Source: Ruania zhangjianzhongii
GTDB lineage: Bacteria > Actinomycetota > Actinomycetes > Actinomycetales > Beutenbergiaceae
Direction: 5' to 3'
NCBI RefSeq assembly: GCF_008000995.1
Contig: NZ_CP042828.1
Location: 992,001 to 1,056,000 of the forward strand
Length of the DNA: 64,000 nucleotides
Below are positions 35,835 through 45,679 of this stretch, in pieces. Position numbers and translations under genes: made by a program. Numbering within the stretch: position 1 is the stretch's first letter; each line of letters opens with the position of its first letter. The notes beneath the pieces were generated by a model. It saw only the letters and a program-made list of their open reading frames with translations, was not told where the DNA came from and ran no database searches.

Positions 35835-37064
35835 ATGTCCGTGCACACCCACCCAGAAATTCTTCTCTACCCGCGCATCCGCAAGTCCCCGTTCTTCTAC
35901 GCCTCTCGGCGTCATGGGGTCGCGATGTACAGCGTCTACAACCGCACCTATCACCCCCGTCACTACGGCGACCCGGTGGCGGAGTACTGGGCGCTGCTGA
36001 ACGGCGTCACCCTGTGGGACGTCGGTGTCGAACGGCAGATCGAGATCACCGGTCCGGACGCCTTCGACTTCACCAACCTGCTCGTCACCCGCGACCTGTC
36101 CACCTGCCAGGTAGGTCAGTGCAAGTACGTCTTCCTCACCGACGACGATGGCGGCATCCTCAACGACCCGGTGCTGCTGCGGCTCGGCGAGAACCACTTC
36201 TGGCTCTCCCTGGCGGACAGCGACATCCTGCTCTGGGCCCGCGGCGTGGCCTACCGCTCCGGATTCGACGTGCAGATCCGCGAGGCCGATGTTGCTCCGG
36301 TCCAGGTCCAGGGCCCGAAGTCGGCCGCAGTCATGCGGGATCTCTTCGGTGATGCCGTGCTCGACATCGGCTACTACTACCTGCACGAGTTCACCCTCGA
36401 CGGCCTCGAGGTGATTGTTTCCCGGACCGGGTACACCGCTGAGCTCGGCTATGAGATCTACGTGCGGGATGCGAGTCTGCATGCGATGCGGGTCTGGGAC
36501 CTGATCTGGCAGGCGGGCCAGCCGCACGGGCTGCAGGTCATCGGCCCCTGTCATATCCGCCGGATCGAGGGCGGAATCCTCGCCCACGGCTGCGATATCA
36601 CCTTCGACACCAACCCGTTCGAAGTGGGGATGGGTTATGACTGGATGGTCAGCCTGGACAAGGCGGGCGACTTCATCGGCAAGGAGGCGCTGACCCGGAT
36701 CCGGGCCGAAGGCCCCCGCCGCAAGCTCGCCGGGGTGGAGATCGGCGGTCCGTCGCTGGGTTCCTTCAACGACGGCTCGATGATCGACGTCTACGGCGTC
36801 CACCACGACGGCCGGCGAGTCGGGGAGGTGACCTCGGCGTGCTACTCGCCCCGGCTGGAGAAGAACATCGGTTACGCGATGGTCCCGGTCGAACTCACTG
36901 CACTCGGCACCGCGCTGACGGTGGACACCGGAAGCGAGGTGAGAGACGCTGTCGTCGTGGCCAAGCCGTTCATCGATCCGACCAAGGAGCAGCCCAAGCA
37001 GGACGTCAACTCCCTGGTAGCCGCGGGTACGGCGGCCGCGGACCCGGCGGCGCGCCAGGTCTGA
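35835..37064 (+). CDS. GcvT-family THF-dependent demethylase (DmdA/LigM-like aminomethyltransferase)
   Basis: 409 residues. It is a stand-alone GcvT-fold protein with TLWDVGVERQIEITGPDAFDFTNLL, the strand CKYVFLTDDDGGILNDPVLLRL, DSDILLWARGVAY, VQVQGPKSAAVMRDLFG and SRTGYTAELGYEIYV. These features match THF-dependent demethylases such as DMSP demethylase DmdA and vanillate O-demethylase LigM better than true glycine-cleavage GcvT; no gcvH or gcvP is near. It would move a methyl group from an S-, O- or N-methyl donor to THF. GGAGG is five bases before ATG 35835. metF and fhs follow at once, the order found in ligM-metF-ligH. Confidence 0.82.
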   Translation: MSVHTHPEILLYPRIRKSPFFYASRRHGVAMYSVYNRTYHPRHYGDPVAEYWALLNGVTLWDVGVERQIEITGPDAFDFTNLLVTRDLSTCQVGQCKYVFLTDDDGGILNDPVLLRLGENHFWLSLADSDILLWARGVAYRSGFDVQIREADVAPVQVQGPKSAAVMRDLFGDAVLDIGYYYLHEFTLDGLEVIVSRTGYTAELGYEIYVRDASLHAMRVWDLIWQAGQPHGLQVIGPCHIRRIEGGILAHGCDITFDTNPFEVGMGYDWMVSLDKAGDFIGKEALTRIRAEGPRRKLAGVEIGGPSLGSFNDGSMIDVYGVHHDGRRVGEVTSACYSPRLEKNIGYAMVPVELTALGTALTVDTGSEVRDAVVVAKPFIDPTKEQPKQDVNSLVAAGTAAADPAARQV

Positions 37065-37065
37065 C

Positions 37066-37961
37066 ATGCTCGCCCGGCGGCGTCTGCCACGCTCATCGAG
37101 ACGGTGGGCCGACGCGATGGCGGGCGAGCCGCACTTCGAGGTGATCCCGCTCCCGGGCATCGAGGACGAGATCGAGGAGTACCTGCCCGCCCGTGCGACG
37201 GTCACCGTGACCGCGTCGCCGCGCCAGGGACTGGCAGCGACCCTCGAGCTCACCACCCGGCTCGCCCTGCGGGGCATCGACGCCGTCCCGCACCTGGCCG
37301 CGCGCCAGGTGCGGGATGTCGCGGGGCTGCGGGGCATCCTGCGGGACCTCGATGCCGCCGGAGTTCGTGAGGTGTTCGTGATCGGCGGTGACCAGAAGGA
37401 GCCCGTCGGTGACTTCGGCAGCGCACTGGAGCTGCTCCGGGCGATGCAGGGCATCGGACACGAGTTCACTGTGGGGATCGCCGGTTACCCGGAGACGCAC
37501 CCGATGATCATCGACGACGTCGCTGTGCAGGCGATGTGGGACAAGCAGGTGCACGCGTCCTATCTCGTCAGCCAGATGACCTTCGACGCCCGGGTGCTGC
37601 TCGAGTGGGTCCGGCGGCTGCGCCGGCGCGGCATCACCTTGCCCGTCCGGGTCGGTGTCGCCGGGCCGGTCGGCACGGCGCGGTTGCTCCGGGTGGGGGC
37701 CAAGGTCGGGGTCGGGGACTCGCTCCGGGTACTGAGCAAGCACCGCGGTGTGCTGCGGCACCTGTCCGGGACCTGGACGCCCGCTCGCCTGCTCGAGGAC
37801 CTCACCCCGGCGTTCGCCGACCCGGGCTACGGCCTGGCCGGCGTGCACGTGTACACCTTCAACGCGTTGGCCCGACCGCCCAGTGGTGGCAGCAGGCGAC
37901 CAGTCAGCGGTCCGGCTGGGCGGTCGATGGCGGGCCGGTGGACCACACACCAGGGAGATGA
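37066..37961 (+). CDS. metF: Methylenetetrahydrofolate reductase-like protein (MetF), probable frameshift near its 3' end
   Basis: TIM-barrel MetF domain: HFEVIPLPGIEDEIEEYLP, REVFVIGGDQKEPVGDFGSA, VGIAGYPETHP, SYLVSQMTFDA and VRVGVAGPVG. In this setting it would oxidise methyl-THF to methylene-THF. The frame stays open into fhs, but past about 37874 it turns Arg/Gly/Ser-rich. One base shift gives LARTAQWWQQATSQRSGW and a TGA at 37959-37961, just before the fhs ribosome site. The end I give assumes that shift; without it, this is a MetF-formate-THF ligase fusion ending at 39678. ATG 37066 is two bases after the gcvT-like stop; ATG 37117 is an alternative start. Confidence 0.75.
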
Positions 37962-37965
37962 ACAG

Positions 37966-39678
37966 ATGGCACAGACCACCACGACACCGGGGAACCTGGA
38001 GATCGCACGCGGTGCAGCACTGCAGCCGATCGAGGAGGTCGCCGCCGGAATGGGGCTGGGTCCGCACCTGCTGGAGCACTACGGGCGCGGGGTGGCGAAG
38101 ATCGACCTCGCGGCGATCGAGGAGGTGGCCGACCGTCCGCCGGCCAAGTACATCGTCGTCAGCGCGATCACGCCGACACCTCTGGGCGAGGGCAAGACGA
38201 CTACCACTGTCGGTCTGGGGCAGGGGCTCGCCCGCACCGGCCGCCGGGCGACGATCGCGATCCGGCAGGCCTCGATGGGCCCCACGCTGGGGATCAAGGG
38301 CGGGGCCGCCGGCGGCGGGTACAGCCAGGTGGTGCCGATGGAACGGCTGAACCTCCATCTCACCGGGGACATGCATGCGGTCACCGCTGCGCACAACCAG
38401 CTCGCCGCGATGATCGACAACGAGCTGTTCCGCGGCAACCCGCTCGGGATCGACCCGGATGCCGTCAGCTGGCGGCGCGTGCTGGACGTCAATGATCGTG
38501 CGCTGCGGGACATCGTCACCGGGCTGGGCCCGCGCACGAACGGCCCGCCCCGGCAGACCGGGTTCGACATCACCGCAGCCTCGGAGCTGATGGCCACTCT
38601 GGCGATGGCCACCTCGCTGCGCGATCTGCGCGAACGTCTCGGCCGGACCGTGGTCGGCTTCACCCGGGACGGTGGTGAACCGGTGACGGCGGAGCAGATC
38701 CGCGCCGCCGGTGCGATGACGGTGCTGCTGCGCGAAGCGCTCAAACCGAACCTGCTGCAGACCCTGGAGAACACCCCCGCTCTGGTGCACGCCGGGCCGT
38801 TCGGGAACATTGCCACGGGCAATTCTTCGGTGGTGGCGGACCTGATCGGGATCCGGACCGGGGACTACCTCGTCACCGAGGCCGGGTTCGGTGCAGACAT
38901 GGGCGCCGAACGCTTCTTCAACATCAAGTGCCGGGTTTCCTCTCTGGTGCCTGACGCCGGCGTGGTGGTCGCCACCGTGCGGGCGCTGAAGGTGCACTCC
39001 GGCCGGCACACCGTGGTTGCCGGGCGCCCGTTGCCTACCGAGCTGCTGGCCGAGAACCCCGACGACGTCTACGCCGGCGGGGACAACCTGCGTGCGCAGA
39101 TCGCGAACATCCGCCGGCACGGGGTCACCCCGGTAGTGGCGATCAACGCCTTCGGTGGTGACTACGCCTCCGAGCACGAGGCGATCCGGGCCATCGCAGC
39201 CGAGGCAGGGGTGCGGTGCGCGCTGTCCACGCACTTTTCCGAGGGTGGCGCCGGGGCGGTCGAGCTGGCCGAAGCGGTAGCCGAGGCAGCCGAGGAACCG
39301 AGCGAGTTCCATCACCTCTACCCGGCCGAGGCGGGGCTGCGGGAGAAGATCGAGACCATCGCCACGCAGGTCTACGGCGCCGACGGTGTGGAGTACTCGA
39401 CGGTCGCGGCCCGCTCGCTGGACCTGTTCGAGCGCAGCGGGTGGGGGGATCTGCCGATCTGCATGGCCAAGACCCACCTGTCCCTGTCTGCGGATCCGAC
39501 TCTACGCGGCGCTCCGACCGGGTGGACGTTGCCCGTGCGGGAGGTGCGCGCCTCGGTCGGCGCGGGCTTCATCTACCCGATCTGCGGGCAGATGCAGACG
39601 ATGCCCGGCCTCGGTTCGGACCCGGCTGCCGTCCATATCGACATCAACGACGACGGCGAGACGGTCGGCCTGTTCTGA
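37966..39678 (+). CDS. fhs: Formate-tetrahydrofolate ligase
   Basis: 570 residues, the normal length of the family. The P-loop TPLGEGKT is at 71-78, followed by QASMGPTLGIKGGAAGGGYSQV, NLHLTGDMHAV and EAGFGADMGAERFFNIKCR. It joins formate and THF with ATP; here the reverse direction would yield formate and ATP from formyl-THF. Its own ATG 37966 has AGGGAG at 37952-37957, which argues for separate translation even though the frame is open upstream into metF. Confidence 0.93.
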   Translation: MAQTTTTPGNLEIARGAALQPIEEVAAGMGLGPHLLEHYGRGVAKIDLAAIEEVADRPPAKYIVVSAITPTPLGEGKTTTTVGLGQGLARTGRRATIAIRQASMGPTLGIKGGAAGGGYSQVVPMERLNLHLTGDMHAVTAAHNQLAAMIDNELFRGNPLGIDPDAVSWRRVLDVNDRALRDIVTGLGPRTNGPPRQTGFDITAASELMATLAMATSLRDLRERLGRTVVGFTRDGGEPVTAEQIRAAGAMTVLLREALKPNLLQTLENTPALVHAGPFGNIATGNSSVVADLIGIRTGDYLVTEAGFGADMGAERFFNIKCRVSSLVPDAGVVVATVRALKVHSGRHTVVAGRPLPTELLAENPDDVYAGGDNLRAQIANIRRHGVTPVVAINAFGGDYASEHEAIRAIAAEAGVRCALSTHFSEGGAGAVELAEAVAEAAEEPSEFHHLYPAEAGLREKIETIATQVYGADGVEYSTVAARSLDLFERSGWGDLPICMAKTHLSLSADPTLRGAPTGWTLPVREVRASVGAGFIYPICGQMQTMPGLGSDPAAVHIDINDDGETVGLF

Positions 39679-39793
39679 GCGCTGGGCAACCGTGGGACGG
39701 CGAACGCTCGCCGAGACGATGCGCGCCGGGCGGAGCCGGAGAGCTGGCGGACGGTCCTGAGGGTGAGATCCACGTGCGCCGTATGCTCGCGGG

Positions 39794-40747
39794 ATGTCGT
39801 CGACCCGGTCGCATCGTGGCCAGCAGCTGGGCGGCGTGCTCGCCGGACTCGATGACTCCGCGCTGCTGACGCTGCTCGCGCGCGGGGAGCCGTTGGCTAC
39901 CGGGATCGGTGGATCCACTCTTCGCGTGCAGGTCGAGGGCTCGCCGGTCTTCGTGAAGCAGATGCCGCTCTCCGCCCTCGAGAAGTCCGATCTGCGCTCG
40001 ACCGCGAACCGTTTCGGCCTGCCGGCGGTCTGCCACTACGGAATCGGCAGCCCCGGATTCGGAGTGGGACGCGAGCTGGCAACCCACGAGCTGACCACGG
40101 GCTGGGTGCACGACGGCGCCTGCGACCTCTTCCCGCTCCTGCTGCACTGGCGCGTTCTGGACCAGGGGTGTCCGACCGACACCTCCGAGTTCGAGGGTCT
40201 CGGCATGGCACGAAAGTGGGGGCACCACTGGCCCCGGGTGCGCGACCGAGCAGATGCACTGCGCGCGGCCGAGTCGAGTGTGGTCCTGTTCCTCGAGCAT
40301 GTTCCAGACACACTGGAATCCTGCCTCCGACGGCAGTTCGCGACCGGTCCGCGCGCGGCCGGGGCTGCGTTCGCCGAAGCGCTGGGACAGCTCATCAACG
40401 CCACGGCTTGGATGGGCGCCCGCGGCCTGCAGCACCTGGACGAGCGCAGCTTCTTCGCCAGTCATGGCCACTACGACCACGACGCAGGAGTGACCAGCCT
40501 GCTGCACTGGACACTCGCCGAGGTGGGCGTGTGCCCTCGCGCAGACCGGCTGGCCACGTTGCGGGCGGTAGCGGCTGGTCGAGGAGCTGAGTACCTCGGT
40601 CGCGTCCGGACGCGGGTGAGCGGCGCTGCCGAGTCGTTCGAGGAACACGCGCAGACGGCGGTCGCGGTCACCGAACTGTTCGATCGGCTGATGACCGATG
40701 CCACCGCCGCAGGCTATGGCGCCCCGAACAGCGCGAGTGCTCCTTGA
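39794..40747 (+). CDS. Protein kinase-like protein lacking the catalytic loop
   Basis: 317 residues. The N-terminal lobe resembles actinobacterial kinase-like proteins: GGSTLRVQVEGSPVFVKQMPLSALE with a candidate ATP lysine, STANRFGLPAVCHYGIGSPGFGVGRELATHELTTGWV. The C-lobe has GLQHLDERSFF, but no Asn of an HxDxxxxN loop and no DFG follow; HGHYDHDAGVTSLLHW comes directly. From memory of relatives about 30 residues seem to be missing in frame. It may be a pseudokinase or a regulatory protein. It stands alone before the groEL region. Confidence 0.55.
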   Translation: MSSTRSHRGQQLGGVLAGLDDSALLTLLARGEPLATGIGGSTLRVQVEGSPVFVKQMPLSALEKSDLRSTANRFGLPAVCHYGIGSPGFGVGRELATHELTTGWVHDGACDLFPLLLHWRVLDQGCPTDTSEFEGLGMARKWGHHWPRVRDRADALRAAESSVVLFLEHVPDTLESCLRRQFATGPRAAGAAFAEALGQLINATAWMGARGLQHLDERSFFASHGHYDHDAGVTSLLHWTLAEVGVCPRADRLATLRAVAAGRGAEYLGRVRTRVSGAAESFEEHAQTAVAVTELFDRLMTDATAAGYGAPNSASAP

Positions 40748-40774
40748 TCCGGCCGGCTGGTGCTGCAACCTCCC

Positions 40775-40809
40775 CTCGCCCGCGAGGCCGAAGCTGCCGC
40801 GCGGGCGAG
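40775..40809. terminator. Hairpin after the kinase-like gene
   Basis: CTCGCCCGCG (40775-40784) and CGCGGGCGAG (40800-40809) pair perfectly over 10 bp, 28 bases after the stop. There is no T-run. Confidence 0.55.
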
Positions 40810-40881
40810 CGTTCGCAGGAGGGGGAGCGGCCCGCACAGGTTCACCTGTGCGCGAAACCTCGGCTCCGCCGTCGGACGCTC

Positions 40882-40908
40882 CTTGCACTCGCACAGGGAG
40901 AGTGCCAA
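40882..40908. promoter_or_regulatory. CIRCE element 1 (HrcA operator)
   Basis: CTTGCACTC - 9 bases - GAGTGCCAA. The left arm matches 7 of 9 and the right arm 8 of 9 bases of the CIRCE consensus TTAGCACTC-N9-GAGTGCTAA. It lies upstream of groEL in the 318-base gap that also holds the second CIRCE. Confidence 0.88.
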
Positions 40909-40916
40909 TATTGGCG

Positions 40917-40943
40917 TTAGCACTCTCACTACGAGAGTGACAA
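40917..40943. promoter_or_regulatory. CIRCE element 2 (HrcA operator)
   Basis: TTAGCACTC - 9 bases - GAGTGACAA. The left arm is a perfect match and the right arm has two mismatches. Start-to-start distance from element 1 is 35 bp. HrcA repression released by heat is expected. Confidence 0.92.
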
Positions 40944-40981
40944 TCGTGGTCAGCGAGATGAGGCGCTGGGCGGGTGCGTGA

Positions 40982-42694
<1,713 letters not shown>

Positions 42695-42751
42695 CGAAGC
42701 ACGGAGCGGAGGTTGGGCGCTAGCCCAGCAACGCTCACTGCCTGACGAAGG

Positions 42752-42778
42752 CCCCCGGTTCCCACGTGGAGCCGGGGG
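42752..42778. terminator. Hairpin after groEL
   Basis: CCCCCGG and CCGGGGG arms, extended by a TCC/GGA pair, around CACGT, followed by TCTTCGTCTGTTTGG, which is T-rich for this genome. It lies 57 bases after the groEL stop. Confidence 0.85.
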
Positions 42779-42821
42779 TCTTCGTCTGTTTGGGGACCAC
42801 AGCCGTTCTACAGTGCAGACC

Positions 42822-43433
42822 ATGCGTGGTTCCTCCGGTGCTCACCGCGGATGGTCGCCCCCGCCGCGGCGCGGCTCGGCTCCGTCCCCAGACACCGGCG
42901 GGTACTGGGTCGTCGTCAAGCCGTCCGGTCGCCGCGTGGTCGGTTTGTTCGCCGCGATCGTCGGGATGCTGCTGCTGGGCGCGTTCCTCATCCTGCTGGC
43001 GATCGTCGGTGAGCAGCCACGTGCCGGGATGACCACGCGGATCGCGTCCCATGCAGCGGGCGGGTTCTTGATTCTCGTCGCGATCTACCTCACCGTGATT
43101 GCCCCGCGCACGCTGCGCGGGTCCCGGTTCGGGTACACCCGCGCCGCCTTCGCGTATGTCGCCGATTCACAGGACAGCAGCACGATTCCCTGGACCGACA
43201 TCTCCGCCGTGACGATCTGCTTGGCGGAGAATCCAGGGGGCCGGGAATCGCGCCTCCCGAGCGTGGACATCGAAATGCCGGCCGAGGTACGGGCGCAGTA
43301 TCCGCAGCTCCGGGATTTCTGGCGCGACGATCGCTATGCGCTGCCCTTCCTGGCCTACCCGGACCTGCTGGCAGCGATGGAGTACGGCTGCCGGACCTAT
43401 GCCGGGCATCGCTATCGCGGATTCAGCCGGTAG
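42822..43433 (+). CDS. Two-helix membrane protein, paralog 1 of 3
   Basis: 203 residues. A disordered Pro/Ser-rich N-terminus is followed by VVVKPSGRR, two membrane helices (about 43-66 and 80-98) and a soluble domain beginning at the basic RTLRGSRFGYTRAAF. It ends FLAYPDLLAAMEYGCRTYAGHRYRGFSR, which aligns with the ends of the next two genes. No family is recognised; the layout resembles PH-domain-like bacterial membrane proteins. It is the most diverged of the three copies. Confidence 0.75.
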   Translation: MRGSSGAHRGWSPPPRRGSAPSPDTGGYWVVVKPSGRRVVGLFAAIVGMLLLGAFLILLAIVGEQPRAGMTTRIASHAAGGFLILVAIYLTVIAPRTLRGSRFGYTRAAFAYVADSQDSSTIPWTDISAVTICLAENPGGRESRLPSVDIEMPAEVRAQYPQLRDFWRDDRYALPFLAYPDLLAAMEYGCRTYAGHRYRGFSR

Positions 43434-43471
43434 CGCCACGGCGGCTCGTCCTCGTGAGTACTCTGCAGGGC

Positions 43472-44119
43472 ATGGAACCTGTGGGGGGATCGCGCGATCA
43501 CGATGCGCCGCCGAGCCGGTATGACCCGGGGGCACCGGTCGAGGGCGCGGGCAGGCACCAGGTCAAGGTGACGCCGAACAGCAAGAACAAGGCGACGCAG
43601 ATCTTCGCCGCGCTGTTCTGCCTGGTGATCGGCTTCGGAGCACTGGCCTATGCGATCGCGAACCCGCAGCTACCAGACCGCGCGGTGCCGGTCGTGGCCG
43701 GCAGCATCGTCGGCGTGGTGGGGCTGTTGCTGTGCCTGATGCTCAAACGCGTGCTGCACACCCGCACCTACACGTTCACCGACTCGGCGTTCGAAGGTGA
43801 GGACTACAGCCACCGCACTTTTGAGCTGCCCTGGAGCGACGTCGCCGAGATCACGATCCAGGCGTACAAGAAACGATCGTTCCTGCGCAGTCTGTGGATG
43901 TCGCTGTTCGTTCGCCGGGCCTTCCGGAACCCGTCGACTGCGTACCTGCGCCTCCGGCTCCGGCAGCCGGTCGACCGCGGGAAGGCGTTGACCTCCCTGG
44001 GAGCGCGCCAGGGGACGGTCAAGGTGCCGTTCTGGAACCAGCCCGAGCTGATCGACTCCCTCGCCCATGGCTGCCGGACCTACGCAGCGGATCGATTCCG
44101 CGGGGTGGACATGTCATGA
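43472..44119 (+). CDS. Two-helix membrane protein, paralog 2 of 3
   Basis: 215 residues. RYDPGAPVEGAG at the N-terminus matches PYDPGVPVTPSP of the next protein. Two helices (about 45-62 and 70-92) are followed by RTYTFTDSAFEGEDYSHRTFELPWSDVAEITI and a C-terminus KVPFWNQPELIDSLAHGCRTYAADRFRGVDMS. ATG 43472 was preferred to GTG 43454 because it gives the same N-terminal length as the paralog. Its stop overlaps the next start (ATGA). Confidence 0.75.
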   Translation: MEPVGGSRDHDAPPSRYDPGAPVEGAGRHQVKVTPNSKNKATQIFAALFCLVIGFGALAYAIANPQLPDRAVPVVAGSIVGVVGLLLCLMLKRVLHTRTYTFTDSAFEGEDYSHRTFELPWSDVAEITIQAYKKRSFLRSLWMSLFVRRAFRNPSTAYLRLRLRQPVDRGKALTSLGARQGTVKVPFWNQPELIDSLAHGCRTYAADRFRGVDMS

Positions 44120-44733
44120 CGGATGCAGCCGACGGATCGCCGAGTCCGTATGACCCGGGAGTGCCCGTCACGCCATCGCCCTCGGTCCATCGGGTCGTGG
44201 TGAGACCTGCTCTGAAGGACGTGCTCGTGCAGAGCCTTACCGGTGGGATCTGCCTGGTGGCTGGCTTCGGCGTCGTGATCGTCGCCATCCTCAGGCCACC
44301 GATGGAGGGCCGGCCGATGGCGCTGGTGGTCGGCAGCATCTTTGGCCTGATCGGATTGCTGATCTGCTTCACGCTGACCCGGGTCCTGCGTGCCCGCACC
44401 TACACGTTCACCGAGTCGGCGCTAGAAGGCGCGGACGCGGCCGGGCACGCGTTTCGGCTGCCGTGGCGCGACCTGGAGAGCATCACCATCGACAGCTCAC
44501 AGCCGGCTGGCTACTGGCACTATCTTCGGGTTCGGCGCTACCAGAGCCGGGTGCACGCCTACCTGCGGATCAAGGTCCGGCCCGGGGCAGAGTTCACCGG
44601 CACCATGGCGGTGCGGTCGAAGTGGAAGGAAGTTCGGCTGCCGTTCTGGAACCGACACGAGCTGGTCCACTCCTTCGCCTACGGCTGCCGCACCTTCGCC
44701 GGACCGAAGTTCCAGGGCGTCAAGGTGAACTGA
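44116..44733 (+). CDS. Two-helix membrane protein, paralog 3 of 3
   Basis: 205 residues, very similar to the preceding protein: PYDPGVPV, two helices (about 38-58 and 64-88), RTYTFTESALEGADAAGHAFRLPWRDLESITI, and RLPFWNRHELVHSFAYGCRTFAGPKFQGVKVN. It overlaps its upstream paralog by 4 bases and runs 14 bases into the tail of the convergent DUF4031-HD gene. Function unknown. Confidence 0.78.
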   Translation: MTDAADGSPSPYDPGVPVTPSPSVHRVVVRPALKDVLVQSLTGGICLVAGFGVVIVAILRPPMEGRPMALVVGSIFGLIGLLICFTLTRVLRARTYTFTESALEGADAAGHAFRLPWRDLESITIDSSQPAGYWHYLRVRRYQSRVHAYLRIKVRPGAEFTGTMAVRSKWKEVRLPFWNRHELVHSFAYGCRTFAGPKFQGVKVN

Positions 44734-45622
44734 CCGGGGTTCCGCCGCCGGCCAGAGCGTGGAGCTCGCGCTCCAGATTTCGCCGGGCCGTCGATTCCCA
44801 CCGGGCGGCGCCGACCGTAGAGTGGAACAGCGGCTGGAGGGCCAGGAGGTGCTTCGCGACGGCGCTCCTTCCGGTGCGCCAGTCCGGCTCGTTGACGTGG
44901 GCATACTCGGCGCGCACCTGCTGCAGGTACCGGGCATAGCCGGCGCTGTCCCGGCCGAGGACCGCCAGATCAGCGTCACAGAGCAGGGCACCGGGGGTGT
45001 CACCGGATGCGGGGGAGTGGGATCGGGTGAGGAGCACCAGGCGGACCACCTCGGCGATGTCGTCCGGGGGAAGTCCGGTGGCGGGCAACGTGTGGGCGGC
45101 CAGCTCCGCCGACGCCTGTTCGTCCGCACCGGAAGCCCCGGTGTAGACGGCATCGTGGTACCAGGCTGCGAGCGCCGTCACCGCTGGTGGCGGTGACGGT
45201 GTACAGAGCTGATCCAGCGCGGTGAGGACATCGAGGAGGTGGGTGCCGGTGTGGTAGCGCCGGTGCGGTTCACTCCAGCGGTCCAGCAGCTCGGCACCCA
45301 GCCCGGGCTGCCCGGGCATCAGGTTCTGCCACCGGCTCGTGAGCACGGCCTGCACCCGCTCGGGCCGAGCGCGTGCAGGCAGCCGCAGGCCGCTGTTCCG
45401 CAACCGGCGGATCAGCTCACCGGCACTGACCGGTGCCGCACCTAGGCGGACGAGCTGGCCGTGCCGTTCTTCCGGGACGTCGTAGTGATCACCATCGAAA
45501 GCACGCTCAGCCAGCCCGGCCGCAGCAGCGAAGCGGTGCAGCTCGGCCAGGGTGTGGTCCGAGACCAGGTGCGAGAACCGAGTGCCGTGCGCGGGCCACA
45601 TCGGCGGATCGATGAGGATCAC
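44720..45622 (-). CDS. DUF4031 domain fused to HD-type phosphohydrolase
   Basis: 300 residues from GTG 45622. The first 85 residues are DUF4031 (ILIDPPMWPAHGTRFSHLVSDHTLAELHRFA, then FDGDHYDVPEERHGQLV). The rest is an HD-superfamily domain with all metal ligands: HTGTHLLDVL, AAWYHDAVY and LLCDADLAVLG. The family is annotated as predicted metal-dependent phosphohydrolase; its substrate is unknown. A paralog of the HD half, with a damaged HD motif, lies at 46243-47847. Confidence 0.85.
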   Translation of the reverse strand: MILIDPPMWPAHGTRFSHLVSDHTLAELHRFAAAAGLAERAFDGDHYDVPEERHGQLVRLGAAPVSAGELIRRLRNSGLRLPARARPERVQAVLTSRWQNLMPGQPGLGAELLDRWSEPHRRYHTGTHLLDVLTALDQLCTPSPPPAVTALAAWYHDAVYTGASGADEQASAELAAHTLPATGLPPDDIAEVVRLVLLTRSHSPASGDTPGALLCDADLAVLGRDSAGYARYLQQVRAEYAHVNEPDWRTGRSAVAKHLLALQPLFHSTVGAARWESTARRNLERELHALAGGGTPVSSP

Positions 45623-45679
45623 GCCGTCGAGCCTAGCGGCGCGGCGAGCAATTCCGGTGTGCTCTCCGTGACTGCCCGT

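Noticed and set aside
35835-37064. Glycine-cleavage T protein
   Set aside because: gcvH and gcvP are absent and the motifs fit stand-alone THF-dependent demethylases; the neighbours are metF and fhs.
37093-39477. 794-codon frame antisense to metF and fhs
   Set aside because: His/Arg/Asp/Gly-rich shadow without domains; both sense genes have clear motifs.
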